Notes under the pieces: generated by a model
Database searches by the model: none
The model's input: only the letters and a program-made list of their open reading frames with translations
Told to the model about the DNA's origin: nothing
From: Platycnemis pennipes
Taxonomy: Eukaryota; Arthropoda; Insecta; Odonata; Platycnemididae
Direction of reading: 5' to 3'
DNA length: 64,000 nt
Assembly (NCBI GenBank): GCA_933228895.1
Contig: OW121856.1
Span: 24,011,805-24,075,804, forward strand
Made by a program: the position numbers and the translations under genes
Part shown: positions 13,417 to 24,394 of the stretch, in pieces
Layout of the letters: the number at the start of each line of letters is the position of its first letter
How positions within the stretch are numbered: the first letter of the stretch is position 1

Positions 13417-13803
13417 GAGAAGACCGTTCCGTTAAATGGCCGTCGAAAACATTAAAATCAGAAGAAGATCAGAAGAAGGAATTAAGGAAATTCGAACTTC
13501 CAACTATGAATTTTGAGGCACAAGATGACACTTAGTTGACTGGAAAACAAAAGCGGTAACTCAGCCACCTTTAACAACTGATATCATAAGCAAAGATTTG
13601 GGATATATTCTGAAGGAAGGGGCTTTGTTGAAAGTACCCCCATTTGCATGCCACACACAAGCAGTTGAAAGGATGGTACAAATGATCACGGTGGCGTCAA
13701 AATCCATGTGCAGTCCAGAAAGCAGGCATGGATGGGCATTATTATGCATAAAAGGCCGAAAACTTCAACCAAAATTTGAAAATAAAGCACAGCATAAGGT
13801 ATA
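13417..13803 (+). pseudogene. Broken transposase C-terminus, CHTQAVER-motif family (right piece)
   Basis: The plus-strand frame reads RKFELPTMNFEAQDDT, a TAG at about 13533, LTGKQKR, then a frameshift near 13555. It continues as TQPPLTTDIISKDLGYILKE and KVPPFACHTQAVERMVQMI, ending in RKLQPKFENKAQHKV and a stop at 13802-13804. The FELP.MNF.A, EPPLT-like and P(F)xCHTQAVER blocks are the C-terminal signature of the same family as the left piece. The first part (13414-13622) is an inverted copy of 11227-11457. The last part (13623-13803) has no partner on the left, so this half keeps the true C-terminus that the left half lost. Confidence 0.65.
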
Positions 13804-13989
13804 ATAAGAACCAGTGATAGTCAGATATGTACCTACAAACGTGCCCTATGGAAGGCTGGTTTGGGAGGGCACGGGTGGAACTCGATAGTAGGTAGCCACC
13901 TCCTCGTGGTGAGTTCTGGGTAGTTTCTTCACGAAAATAGAAAAGAGCTACTTAAATAAATATTTTGTGATCAGGCTGTGCCTTAATCC

Positions 13990-14578
13990 TACCTTGATTA
14001 ACTGATTTTTTTTGTGGCAATAGCTCAACATGCAAAAAATTCTTCATCATAATTGAGGTTTGTTTAAAAAAATTAACTTTACCGTCTGTTTTAATGTATT
14101 ATCTATACCCAAATGAAGTATGAGACATTTATAAAGGAACTGCATTCGAACAAATATTCATTTACCCCAAATACGGCTCCCAAAAGTGATCTATTTGAAG
14201 TGATGCTTGGCGCGTGTAAAATTTTTGTCGTTGTGCGGGTTGCCTACACTCTAAATTAGCCGTTTATTCTTAGGCATCGTATAAGCCATAGATTTCGTCA
14301 AATAAACTTCACATTTCAGTGTTGTAATCTAAACACATGTATCTATCGTTGGTATTTACCAATGTTCCAGCATTTGCAACAAATTATTCTCCATAACAGT
14401 TCGTTTCCCATTTCCGCCTGAATTTTCACAAAATTTTAAACTTTAGAGCTCGGGCGGCAGTGGTTAATATATTCTGATTTCGAAAAAATTTTGCATGCAA
14501 GATCCTGATATCAGTACACAACTTTCCCGCATAGGGCAAATTTGATCCGGAAAAAAAACTATTTTTCGGCCCACCCTA
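13990..14578 (-). repeat. Right terminal inverted repeat
   Basis: Mirror of the left repeat. Its inner part (about 14047-14204) is present a second time in direct orientation at 13241-13398, so the element holds three copies of this roughly 158-base segment. Confidence 0.85.
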
Positions 14579-14586
14579 GTGTATAA
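14579..14586. repeat. Right 8-bp target site duplication
   Basis: GTGTATAA directly abuts the right tip, identical to the left copy. An unmutated pair suggests that insertion is not ancient. Confidence 0.8.
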
Positions 14587-14589
14587 GTG

Positions 14590-15120
14590 GGATTGAAACA
14601 TATTGTACAGGATATAAAAAAGCAGAGAAAAATCAGATTGTTAAACAGACAAATTTTAAAGATTTCTGATATCACGAAGAGAGATTGAAAGTTGGTAAGC
14701 CGGGGAAATAAATTTTCCATGGAAATGGAAATAAATTCTAGTTTATATCTCAGCCCAATATTTTGTTGAGAGTTATATCAATTAATGATCCCTCACGGGG
14801 AAAATTTCACTTTTGGACGACAATTTTGGAGTGTTTTGATTGTGCACTGCACAGTCTGCGGCCAACATGACCAATTCAGCCAGAACCCTAGAAAACATCC
14901 CTACTTAGAATTACCTTGGTCACCTCACCAGAACACCAATACGAATGGAAAAGTTCCAATTGGAGGGAACGACAACTTTCCTCCCATACCCTTTCCTAAT
15001 CCGTTGGGAGAAAGAAGGAAGAGTGAAAACAGCTGAGCGCAATAGCGGCATGAGGTAAAGGGAACTACGAAGCCAGGGAACTCATTTTATTTCCTGGGGC
15101 AAAAGGCGAACGGTGGTATT
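14590..15120. other. Non-coding flank of the hAT-like element
   Basis: AT-rich at first, then mixed composition from about 14800. The 83-codon plus frame at 14785-15036 has no recognisable domain. Confidence 0.3.
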
Positions 15121-15124
15121 TTAG

Positions 15125-15465
15125 GGACCAGAAAGGGAGTTGGAAGGGTGTGGTCCGCAGTCAATGGACCAGAAAGAGGAAACGTGAGCATCGCGGAGGG
15201 TCGGATTCGAGTGAGATGGAAGGACAAGGGGCAAGGGAGATAGGAAACGTATGGGAGTGGAGGAGGGGTGGAGAATGGATCGGGAAAAACGGAGGAAGAA
15301 GTGGTTTCTGAATGATCATGGTTGGGGGTGTGGTGAAGTGGAGAGGTCTAATGGAAGTAAAGGGTTTGGAATCCGGAGGGAGGACCTAAGATTGAAATGG
15401 TGGAGAGGAGTCAGGGGGCGAAATGGCCTGTGGAAGAGATCAGGCGACTCCTCTGCTTGGATGCA
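15125..15465 (+). repeat. G/A-rich island
   Basis: The plus strand is dominated by purines (for example gtggaggaggggtggagaat). The 83-codon frame inside (15251-15502) is W/G/R-rich low complexity and not credible as a gene. Confidence 0.45.
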
Positions 15466-15499
15466 TACAGCCAAGGATATTAAAAGTTTGCAAAAGTAT

Positions 15500-17600
15500 T
15501 AGGGATGGAAAAAATAACACTCACCTATAGGCAAAATGAGGAATGAGTACCCCTAGAGCTAATTAATTATTCATTGGGTTCATCACCAAAGCAACCGATA
15601 ATCAATGGAAAATTCCGCAGAAAAATAGTAAAACCGCATAAACTTTACTGAGTATTCGACGATAATTCACAAAGCAGCCATAAGCAGGAAAATGGCTGCG
15701 CTGGAAGAAGTACAATCCTTTCTATACGCTCAGAGAATTATAAATATTGATTGTCACTACGCTCTAGTCTGGATGACGTATATCTGACAGCAAAAATTGC
15801 AAGAAGAAAAACAAATGTTATGTTAATTACGCAAATAAATACAGACATCGTATTTGAGTTATGCATGACCTTAAGGATATTTAACTTAAATTTGTACATA
15901 CTTATCTGGCATGTAATTGGCCGGCAGTCCAAAAATGGTTCAACTTAGCCTTTAAGCATATTAGAAAAAATATAGGTTCTTTTCAAAGCACTCATAACAC
16001 TAGTTCGCGCAAAGTCCACACTAAAGTATCAATCAGCAGCATTTAATCAAAACAACGTGATAGGATTTTTTATTACTACTGAAATATCTTATGTTTAAAA
16101 TGTTACAAAATTGGTTCTAAAGGTAGATACTATTTTGAAAAACCATTTTTTTTAAACCTTGCGAATGTGAATCGTAAATGTAATTCCACAGTGAATATCA
16201 AGTATAATTTGATGAAAATGTAGCGCCGACTAAAATATAGTAAACTAGAAATTGGGAAAGGCAAACAGAATGTGAAAAATTTTCTTGTTCTTATCTTAAA
16301 TTTTCTTCTTTTGAATTGAATGTAAAGTGGAAAAACTAAGAACAATAGCTAAAGCAGACGTCGTACTAGTACTGAGATACTGACCATGGGTTTATAATAA
16401 TATCAAGGGTATCATTGCCGGAGCTACACTAGAACACATTTATGTTCGTGTGCCACATGTAATGATGGAAAATTAAATATATATCTAATATCTGAATTAT
16501 AGCTATATAGTAGTCTAAGTTCCTTATATAACCACAAATATGGCTTTGTTACAAAAAACAAGTGTCCATATTGGGTTTATACAGAGTAAAAAATTGTGGT
16601 AAAATTTGATTATGCCAAAAAGAGCCCATCACCATTACCATCCATCCATTGAAATTTGGCTGATTATTTAATACATGATTCATCCTTATTTATGCTAGGA
16701 TTATTTTGATACAGCTCTACTACATTTTTCTACCACCAAATGTTTTCATTTCCACGCCTTTTCATTAATATGATATTAATATTCATATTTGTCTATTCTC
16801 GCGCCATATATTTTCATTTTTCATCCTTTCTGCTCACCTTTCTGTCTTCTTTGGATCGTGATATATCAAGATAAGGGTTACCGCGTTTCTAATCATATTT
16901 TCCAGCGGGAATTCTCTTATTTCCCTAAAATACTCAAAACTGAACGCTTATAAAACAATAACCTTTGCTCACACTGAAGCCCCATTTGAAATTTATTTTC
17001 ATAAACCAATATTTTTTTCCCGCAGAGCAATAGAGATAGGTGATCTCCTAATCAAGGTGAAATTTTCTCTTGGCACTGTTGAAAATGGCTTTATTCTCCT
17101 CAGTACCAAATGTTTCAGTGATGTGTAATTAAACCACAAGTGAAACCCATATATCTGGCTTCTTGGAATCACAAAATAATTTTCCATGACAAATTAAACT
17201 ATTTGGTGTAATAAGAGACCTAGCCGAATTCCTTAAGCCTAAAATTTTTGTTCTCACAAATAAATGAACACCTCATAAAGAATTAGGACTTAATATTATT
17301 AATTTGCAACTTACAATTAGTTCCTCTGCTCATAAGTATCAGCATGGTACTTCTAATTCTATCTGCATCTATGGTGTTCTCAGAAAGCCACCTAGAGGGG
17401 ATGTGGAAGGGAGTGAATATCACACGTACTAGTGATCTGCGAGTAGTGAGACAATTGGCAATCGGAAGAAAAACATGAGAAAGTGTGTAGATATTTACTT
17501 TTGCAATAGTTACTACCTTTGTTACAATCACAAAATATTCATCGTGGGGAAGACACATCCGGGGAAGTATTTATTAAAAGAGTGATTGAGAAATATTACG
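15500..17600. other. Anonymous AT-rich DNA
   Basis: No supportable gene, RNA or repeat end. Frames of 61-91 codons are hydrophobic or Lys-rich chance products. Confidence 0.4.
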
Positions 17601-17638
17601 AGAATGGAAAAGCGTGATCTTACTTTTCACTAGTAAGG

Positions 17639-18011
17639 CTCCATCTTGAGTATGCAGCCAGTGTGTGGGATCCGAATGAATTAAGCGTGATTAGAGAACT
17701 ATAAAATGATCAGCATTGTGCATTTAGGTTTATTAAATTAGTAGGTGAATTATGCCAGGAAAAACTATAGGACTGTTGGTTAACATCAAGATTCGATCCT
17801 TTGCAGAAATTAAAAACGGGTAGGTATGCTGATAATGTCAGATTTATATACGAAATGTGATGAATAAATAAGATTAGAGATATAGATTGTGATAACAATT
17901 CATTGGCAGTATCCATTTTTCCACGCACCATTATGGAGAATAATAGGCAGCGTAGCAAAGGAATAGGTAGGTGAAATATTGCTAGAGTAGTCTGTTATGC
18001 TAGTTCTTAGT
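17639..18011 (+). pseudogene. CR1/jockey-type LINE reverse transcriptase, C-terminal remnant
   Basis: The plus frame reads LHLEYAASVWDPNELSVIRE, a stop, then a block ending FRFIKL, and RFDPLQKLKTGRYADNVRFI. This is the segment C-terminal to the polymerase core of CR1/L2/jockey-like non-LTR retrotransposons, typified by vRPhLEYAssVWdP followed by IexlExvQrrAaRF. At least three in-frame stops (near 17701, 17768 and 17856) show it is long dead. Everything upstream, including the polymerase motifs, is absent. The exact clade cannot be decided by eye. Confidence 0.65.
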
Positions 18012-18695
18012 TAAATGGCTAGAATTGCATGGTAGTATTTGTAAGGAGATATCGCGAGACAGATGCCCGGGATCCAATTTTTTTCCTTTTGAATAGTTAG
18101 CGCAATCACTGTAAAATGCTTAATTCCTTACATTCATGGTGGTAAAATCAATATCTTTTTTTTAATTTTTGGACTATTTGCTAGAATTTCCAACAACCCT
18201 CTTGTGTGGCTTTGGAAGTAAACTTCGGAATATCTATGGTTGCCCGAAAAGATGCTTCACTTGTCAAAAGCCCTAGTAGGTTTAGAATTTAAAGTACAAG
18301 GATAATTCTTAGAAAAGGATGGGCTTCGATTGGTCGTGGGACTTTCTCAATGGATTAGGTACCTATTACTTTTTAATATGTAGCAATTTTTTCACTTACA
18401 AACTTCCCAGGAACAGTGCTGGATTAATGACTTTTGGAACTCAAGTTTTCGTTTGATAGCGCACAATATATTTGCAGAAAAGAGACAGTAACTGTGGCCG
18501 AGGTTATGTTAAAAACATTTGCTATTACCATATTGCGGATAATGTGTATTGTATTAGGCCTGTCAGCATTTGAAGCCACTTTTCGGGATTTTTGGGATTG
18601 AAAACCCAGCTATTAGTTTGAAAATTAAAATACATTGTTGTTACTTCTTCAAGTGCATAGAATTAGGCATTATACAGTGGCTCCGTAAAATATTC
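18012..18695. other. Anonymous segment between two LINE pieces
   Basis: No gene. The start (18000-18036, tagttcttagtt...gaattgcat) resembles 18985-19022, so this segment and the following tRNA-like element may have inserted into, or separate two copies of, the same LINE 3' region. Confidence 0.3.
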
Positions 18696-18709
18696 GAAAG
18701 GTAAAAAAT

Positions 18710-18795
18710 TACTTTTAACGGGACTCGACCCGCAATATAAACTTATTACGAATAATAAAGCGCGTCAAGTCACTTGGCCACGCCTCGACTAGGCT
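18710..18795 (-). repeat. tRNA-like SINE head
   Basis: On the minus strand an A-box-like tggccaagtgacttgacgcg is followed by a B-box-like gcgggtcgagtcccg, about 30-35 bases apart, as in a tRNA with a short variable region. The B-box is close to consensus. Flanking stems pair poorly, so a SINE head or decayed tRNA pseudogene is likelier than a working tRNA gene. Confidence 0.45.
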
Positions 18796-18959
18796 TAACG
18801 AAAATGTACTTTACAAAGAATCATTACAAAGGAATATTTTATAGTTGCGTTTTTTCACTAACCTGGACCTATGTGGAAGAAAGTCGTGACTAATTTTCCC
18901 ACACTCCATTTATAGTTTTAGAAAAAATTTGCATTATTTGTATCCCGTACATCTGTCTC

Positions 18960-19195
18960 ACGATGCACCCTTCTTAGTTTTATAGTTGCTCTTAGTTGCT
19001 TGGTAAGAATTGCATAGTATCTCTCTTAGTTTTAAGCTTAGTTGTATTAGGGCATGGAGGTTGTATGAAAGTAGTCTTGGTAACTTTTAGTTGCACGTAA
19101 ATGGTGCATGTATGGTGATATTTATACCTGCCACACGCTGTCACTAAGTAATACCTGGTAGGCTAATATGCAGATGTAAATGTAGATGCATGAAA
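18960..19195 (+). mobile_element. LINE 3' untranslated tail
   Basis: The end (atgcagatgtaaatgtagatg, preceded by cctgccacacgctgtcact) matches the type of 3' end with GATGTA-like repeats that I associate with arthropod CR1-type LINEs, consistent with the ORF remnant 950 bases upstream on the same strand. It could be the tail of that copy, displaced by an insertion, or a separate 5'-truncated copy. Confidence 0.5.
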
Positions 19196-19199
19196 ATTA

Positions 19200-20175
19200 G
19201 AGGTATAATTCTTTTTCCTTACTGAAATGTATTAGTGATGGATATATTAGGTACTTGCATCTAGAATAATAGAATTTCGAACTAATATATTAATATTTCA
19301 GCGTTTCTGGCAAAAATATTATTTACAAGGCATAAAATTTTTCAGTTGATATGAGTTAGAACATATTAAAAATCAAATATCGACTAATCTACCTTCACTT
19401 CACCCACCTTGCCAATTACTCTATTGCCTACTATTTTTCCTTTTTCAAATTTCTGAGATTTAGTCAAAATTTTAACATTTTGCCTGATAGTGATGGCTAT
19501 CCTAGTTCATTTTGTAAGCTTTTGGGTTTTAAAAAATTATCATAACGACATATAGTGACTCTAACCCAACGCCACTGCTACTAAGATACATACAGAACAT
19601 TTCTTTGGCTTTCTCACCACATTTTCCGAATGCTCTAAAAGGGTCATCAAAGGTGTTCGGAAAGTGTGACTCCACACTTTGATTTAATCTATTTACGCTT
19701 TGGTAATTGAGTATAATATTTCAATTTTTGTATATGAAGTACCAATATCACATAGGATTTGGCTAAAATTTCCATGCTAAAGTACTGATTAAGGGTACAA
19801 CTATCAAATAGAGAAATACTACTGATAGCATGTTAAACGTGGATAGAATTGCTAAAGTTGTGGCTTACTTGGATCTGATTCTTATAGAAAAAGTTTTATA
19901 TTTATATATTCAAACCTAACAACTAATTTCTTAGCTTGCTTTATTCATCAAGACGGCCTGACTATTATGCATAAAAAGACTAATTTTCTTTAAACAGGAA
20001 TATACAATGGGTTCCTTCCCTGTTATCCCGAGACGGCATGTGTACTTGGCGGAAAATACTGCACCAGACCATCCTTCCATTTGTCTTCTGCAGGTAAATA
20101 ACCGCCCGCTTTGGGTGCGGAGTTGAAGAGCGACCATCAGTGGCAGGGCTGGCAATCATCACGGTAGGACTCAGT
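19200..20175. other. Anonymous AT-rich DNA
   Basis: Nothing supportable seen. Confidence 0.4.
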
Positions 20176-20179
20176 GGTG

Positions 20180-20710
20180 AGCGAGGGCCATGGGCCGACT
20201 TGATGGGGGAAGAAATGATTTTCCCGCCACGCACCGCTCTTGTGAGGGTGGAGGGAGAGGGAGGAAGAAAGAAGAGAGATATTCACGATGAAGGAAAGCA
20301 AGGAAAGGCCGAGCTAGACTCCCGGAAACCCTCAACAATGCGTAAAAAAGATACGTGGGGCGTCGGCGGTGGCTCAGGGTGTGAGGGATGTAAGGGGTTG
20401 AAGGAGAGTTTACTGCGGTACTTGTGGGGGTGAGGACGGAATGCTCTCGAGCGGATATGAGAAAAGGGGCTGGGGAGGTGAAGGGAGGTTGAGGCCGTAT
20501 GAATGAGGGTGGAGGGAGAGAAGAGGACCATTGGCGTACGGTGGGTGGGGGGGTCCTTTAGACGATGGGGGGGCATTGGCGGGGGAGGAGAGATGCGAAG
20601 GCGGCTTGGCGAGGGAAATGGACCGAGGGACCGTTGGGTCGGATGTGGGATTCCGGACGAGCCCATTTCGCCCCCAGGGTGTGGCTTGAAAGGGGAAGAT
20701 ACCCACCTTG
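20180..20710 (+). repeat. G-rich island
   Basis: Strongly G-rich plus strand, with runs such as ggtgggtggggggg and gatggggggg. Overlapping frames on both strands (20140-20433, 20283-20726, 20503-20787) are low-complexity P/S/H- or G/R/W-rich products of the composition. Runs of three or more G in close spacing could form G-quadruplexes on the plus strand. Confidence 0.45.
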
Positions 20711-20719
20711 TATTGCAAA

Positions 20720-21485
20720 TAAACATATATGTGGACTCGCGAAACGTTAAACTTTTAAAAGAATTTAGTAGGACAGAGGGCGAGTGATGTCAAATTTTTA
20801 TACCTCAAATCGACTTCGAAGATAAAATGAACATATTTATTTGCAACGGAGTAATTTACATACTCGGTTAAATTTTACTGAATTAATATATATAATTGTA
20901 CGTGAATCTGTTGGCAAATTAAGATCATTATTACACGACATTAAATTGTTAAAAAAGTTCAATTAATATATCAGATGAAGAAGTCCTTATACTTGAGTAT
21001 AGAAAAATATTAACATTTACTTAAGAATATAAGACATTACTACTACCTCCTACTTGGACGTGAATGAACAAGCTTTCAAATATCTATAACTTCTACTCGG
21101 CATCAATATGAGTAGTTGCAGTAAGGGTCAACCATGCTTGAAACGATGAATTGAAACTAGAAATTACAGGCTGAAAAAAAAGGAACTGACTTGAGCGTGG
21201 CGGCCTTTAAAACGATGGTGCAACGTTTAAAATTATGCACCTGAAGAAAACCGGATTTCTTTAAATCTTGATGAATTTCCCAGGGACCAATATAGATGTG
21301 GTATCCAAGAAATAATAACGGTCTAATTTGCTATCATAAAATATATCTGAACTAGAAAGATTTGTTTCAGTAGGGTTATTACACTTTAAAACCTAGTATA
21401 CATGAATGTAACTCGAGTAAAAATTGCGAAAAAATGCAAAGGACAGGAAAAATAAAGGATATTTTATGAAATGTGACTAGAACTA
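20720..21485. other. Anonymous AT-rich DNA
   Basis: Nothing supportable seen before the piggyBac-like end at 21489. Confidence 0.4.
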
Positions 21486-21488
21486 GAA

Positions 21489-22565
21489 CACTAGAACCGC
21501 GGCTTGATCATTTTTGACCCATTTGCAATTTTTTTCTTTTCCCGCTTCTTTTGATTCGGATATAAAGGGCTAATATTCCTTGACTTTTCATACATAAGTG
21601 TGTTAAATTACTCTAAGTAATTCCTCATCTCTAGGGGAAAAACACTCTGAAATAAATTAAGGTTTAGCCTAAACCGCGGTTGGGTCAATTTTGACCCACT
21701 GAGAGTATTTACGTTTTATATGGGTTAATTTGCGAATGTTTGTGTTTTTGTTTGTTTCTGATTCAACGGTATTCGGCTCGCTCGGCGACACTTACACCTG
21801 CGGAGGGGTGAGGGGAAGTAGGGGGAGGGAGGACCGGAAGAGATTCACCAATCCAGAAAATGTTAGCCAAGTCTAATCTCTGAAGGTAAATGTGATGTAT
21901 TACCTGGAAAAAGACACTTAGTTGTTGACGTCTGGTCGGAAAATAAAAGGGTGTAAAATTATACGTTTTAATTGCTTTCCATGACTTCAATCCCTTTCAC
22001 TATTTGCACGCCTCTCGGTCGCTGCTTGGCCGGAGTAATATGGTGTCAGTAATGCAGTTTTTCCTGATGAATATAGTGTGAGAGCTCTTCGTTGATTACG
22101 GCCGGACATAGACATCGAAGAATGTTTCTGAAAGCCTAAACGACATTTCGGAGAATGAATCTGAGGGCGAGCCGTTTGTTGTTTCGTCTAACAATATATC
22201 GCATCAATTCCCATCTTCAGAGTCGTGCATGGGCAGGCCATACTCGGAATAGGACCCGTGTTGATAGCCTATTTCAGCTGTCTGCAGGTGCAGCGATCGT
22301 ATCCCCAGACGGCACGACCAAGGGAGTTGGGATAGTGGACCATGTTTCAGGTGGTAGGCGTGAGAATCACAATGTTTTCAGAGATCGCGCTGGCCCCACG
22401 CCGCCGCTTGCAAAAAAATATGCTAATGAAACTTGCGTCAGTGCTTGGTGACTTATCATCACTGATAATACTTTGGAACATTGTCATGTACCGAGACTGA
22501 GGCACATCGTGTGGCACTGAGGCACTGAGGCACATAGGGATAACCGAATTGCCGCGGTTCTAGTG
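21489..22565 (+). mobile_element. Defective piggyBac-like transposon
   Basis: The element is 1,077 bp and bounded by 15-base inverted tips, CACTAGAACCGCGGC at left and GCCGCGGTTCTAGTG at right. The right tip abuts TTAA (22566-22569), the piggyBac target duplication. The left flank reads AGAA, so that copy is mutated or the left tip was rearranged among the local actagaa repeats. The subterminal phrase CCGCGG-TTG-(G)TCA-TTTTGACCCA occurs at 21497 and 21676; its tgaccc palindromes are typical of piggyBac ends. The interior keeps only an N-terminal transposase piece. Confidence 0.7.
22060..22450 (+). pseudogene. piggyBac transposase N-terminal remnant
   Basis: Broken plus-strand frames read RPDIDIEECF, then ESLNDISENESEGEPFVVSS, an acidic N-terminal region usual for piggyBac transposases. 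Next comes SPDGTT, and GGRRENHNVFRDRAGPT, matching the family block in which a short basic stretch precedes NVxR...GPT. Frameshifts separate the acidic part from the second block, and the whole DDD catalytic core is deleted. Confidence 0.65.
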
Positions 22566-22589
22566 TTAATAACACCTCTTGGATCCTTA

Positions 22590-24172
22590 ATTAATACAAG
22601 GAGTACAATGGAAGTAGGAATTTTGGATTACAAGATGCAGAGAAGACTAGCAGTAAGACCAAGAGAGTAAACTACTAAAGAATGCGACTAAACTTTTTAC
22701 TCAACAGGAGAGATACCCACGGACCTTGTGAAGAACATCATAATTCCTATTGCCAAAAAGAAGAGAGCTAAGGACTGTGAACATTTTAAGACCATAAGCC
22801 AGACGGCACATGCCTTAAAGATAAGACCAGAATCATCTTTAGAAGAATAGAGCGAAAAGCGGAGGCTTTCCTGGATGAGGACGAATTCGCGTTCAGAAGA
22901 AACAACGGCACAAGAGAAGCGATTTTGGCCCTCAGGCTACTTATAGAGAAGATAATAGAAAAGAACCTGCCGACGTCTATTGCATTTGTAGATTTAGAGA
23001 AGGCATTTGATAACATGGATTGGAATATGATGCTAAAGGTTCTGAATGAAATTGGAGTATCATAAAATGACCGAAGAGTTATCCACAGCTTGTATAAAAA
23101 CCTGGCGGCCATAATCCAATCAGAAACCAGCAGTACAGAAGCTCGCATAAGGAAAGGAGTAAGGGAAGAAAATGCACTGTCTCCCGTATTATTCAATGTC
23201 TACATCGAAAAAACCATCCAATAAGTCGAAGAAAAGTGCCAGTGAGTGAATATCCACGGGGAGAAAATCAAAATGCAACGATTCGTCGATGGCATAGTAG
23301 TAGTATATGGCATAGTAGAAACAGAAGGAAACATAAAATATATATGGCATAGTAGAAACAGAAGGAGATTTAAGGAAGACACTGGGAAATATAATAATAT
23401 GGAATAAGAATGTATATAAATAATATGGAATAAGGATATATATAAATAATATGGAAAGAACAACGACCAAATATCATCTGAAGATTAATAGATCAATAAA
23501 AAGAAAATTAAGGCATTGGTATGCAGTAGGAGAAAGGAAGCCAGGACCAATGTTAAACTAGGGAAACAAAACATCGACGAGGTGGAAGAGTTCTCCTGGA
23601 AAGCCGAGTTACCAGCGATGGACGAAGTAAAATAGATGTTGCAATTAGAATTGCTCAACAAAAAAGGACATTTTCCTAAAGGAAGATTCTGCTTACAGCT
23701 GCAAATATAAGCGTGTAGGTGAGGAAAAATTTCATCAGAACATACATCTGGAGCATTCTACTAGAGGGCAGTTAAGCATGCATAATAACAGCAGCAGAGA
23801 AGTCCAGGCTGGAAGCATTTGAAATGTGGTGTTACCGAAGAATGATGAAGATAAAATGGATTGATCTAGTGACAAACGAAGAAGTGTTAAGAAATATGGG
23901 AGAGAAGAGATGTCTACTGGAAACATTAAAAAGAAGCGCAACTTAATGGGCCACATCTTGAGACACGATTGCATGATGAAGACGATCGTCGAGAGAAAAG
24001 TGAACGGGAATAATGGAAAAGGTAGGCCTCGTATGAGGTATATGGAGCAAGTTGTGAATGATGTAAATGAGAGGATCTACATCAATATGTAGAGGTTGAC
24101 CGAAAGAAGAATCAAGTGGGGGACTGCGTCAAACCTATCCTAGGATTGTTGACCGATGATGATGATGATGAA
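22590..24172 (+). pseudogene. LINE reverse transcriptase (arthropod endonuclease-RT type), inactivated
   Basis: Broken frames give, in order: IPTDLVKN and IIPIAKKKRAKDCEHFKTIS (about 22706-22797), AFVDLEKAFDNMDWN (22982-23026), RRVIHSLYKNLAAIIQSETS (about 23075-23130), RKGVREENALSPVLFNVYIE (about 23151-23211), then, after a low-complexity duplication-rich stretch, EAFEMWCYRRMMKIKWIDLV (about 23812-23872) and GHILRHDCMMKTIVERKVNG (about 23950-24010). This is the polymerase and C-terminal region of a non-LTR retrotransposon. The catalytic F/YxDD box reads RFVDG (about 23277-23291), so the second Asp is lost. There is no endonuclease domain. The 3' end is a GATGATGAT repeat near 24150-24170. Clade not settled (RTE-like or relative). 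The LINE follows the piggyBac element by about 25 bp. Confidence 0.75.
23281..23460 (+). repeat. Short duplications inside the dead LINE
   Basis: The phrases tatggcatagtagaaacagaagga (two copies, about 50 apart) and ataaataatatggaataag(g)ata (two to three copies, 23395-23455) are locally duplicated just after the polymerase motif. This explains the Y/F/I-rich minus-strand frames over this stretch. Confidence 0.6.
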
Positions 24173-24394
24173 GGAAACTACTATATTACCATCCTAAGTC
24201 CGTTTCACACTATACTTGATCCACCTAGTGTGCTAGTCACTGCATGATATTGAGGACTGAATCTAGCTTGATTGGAACCACCCTGGGAGGTTTAACTCGG
24301 TAATCGACCTTTTGCTTGCTATGAAGTGGTAATTCAACATGATTCCTTAATAATAAAAAAAACAGAAACACTGATTGGTTGAGGCCTTTACATT

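Larger units (their letters stand above)
10637..14578. mobile_element. hAT-like DNA transposon with ~590-bp terminal inverted repeats
   Basis: The element is 3,942 bp and runs from TAGGGTGGGCC to GGCCCACCCTA. It is flanked on each side by a perfect 8-base duplication, GTGTATAA (10629-10636 and 14579-14586). The duplication fits the hAT target preference nTnnnnAn, and the tip fits the hAT consensus YARNG. The terminal inverted repeats run about 10637-11226 and 13990-14578, with only scattered differences, unusually long for hAT. Inside lie broken transposase pieces on opposite strands (about 11227-12063 minus; 13417-13803 plus) and a second, shorter inverted-repeat pair. The centre (12190-13240) has no recognisable coding. 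The transposase belongs to a family I remember only as unnamed arthropod proteins with a CHTQAVER motif, so the superfamily rests on ends and target duplication. P elements also make 8-bp duplications and remain possible. The element cannot encode a full protein, so it is non-autonomous. Confidence 0.8.

Noticed and set aside
20283..20787. Frames of 94-147 codons on both strands
   Set aside because: Products of a G-rich block; no domain, and mutually overlapping.
22786..23470. Minus-strand frames of 87-136 codons
   Set aside because: They are antisense shadows of the LINE reverse transcriptase and its internal repeats.
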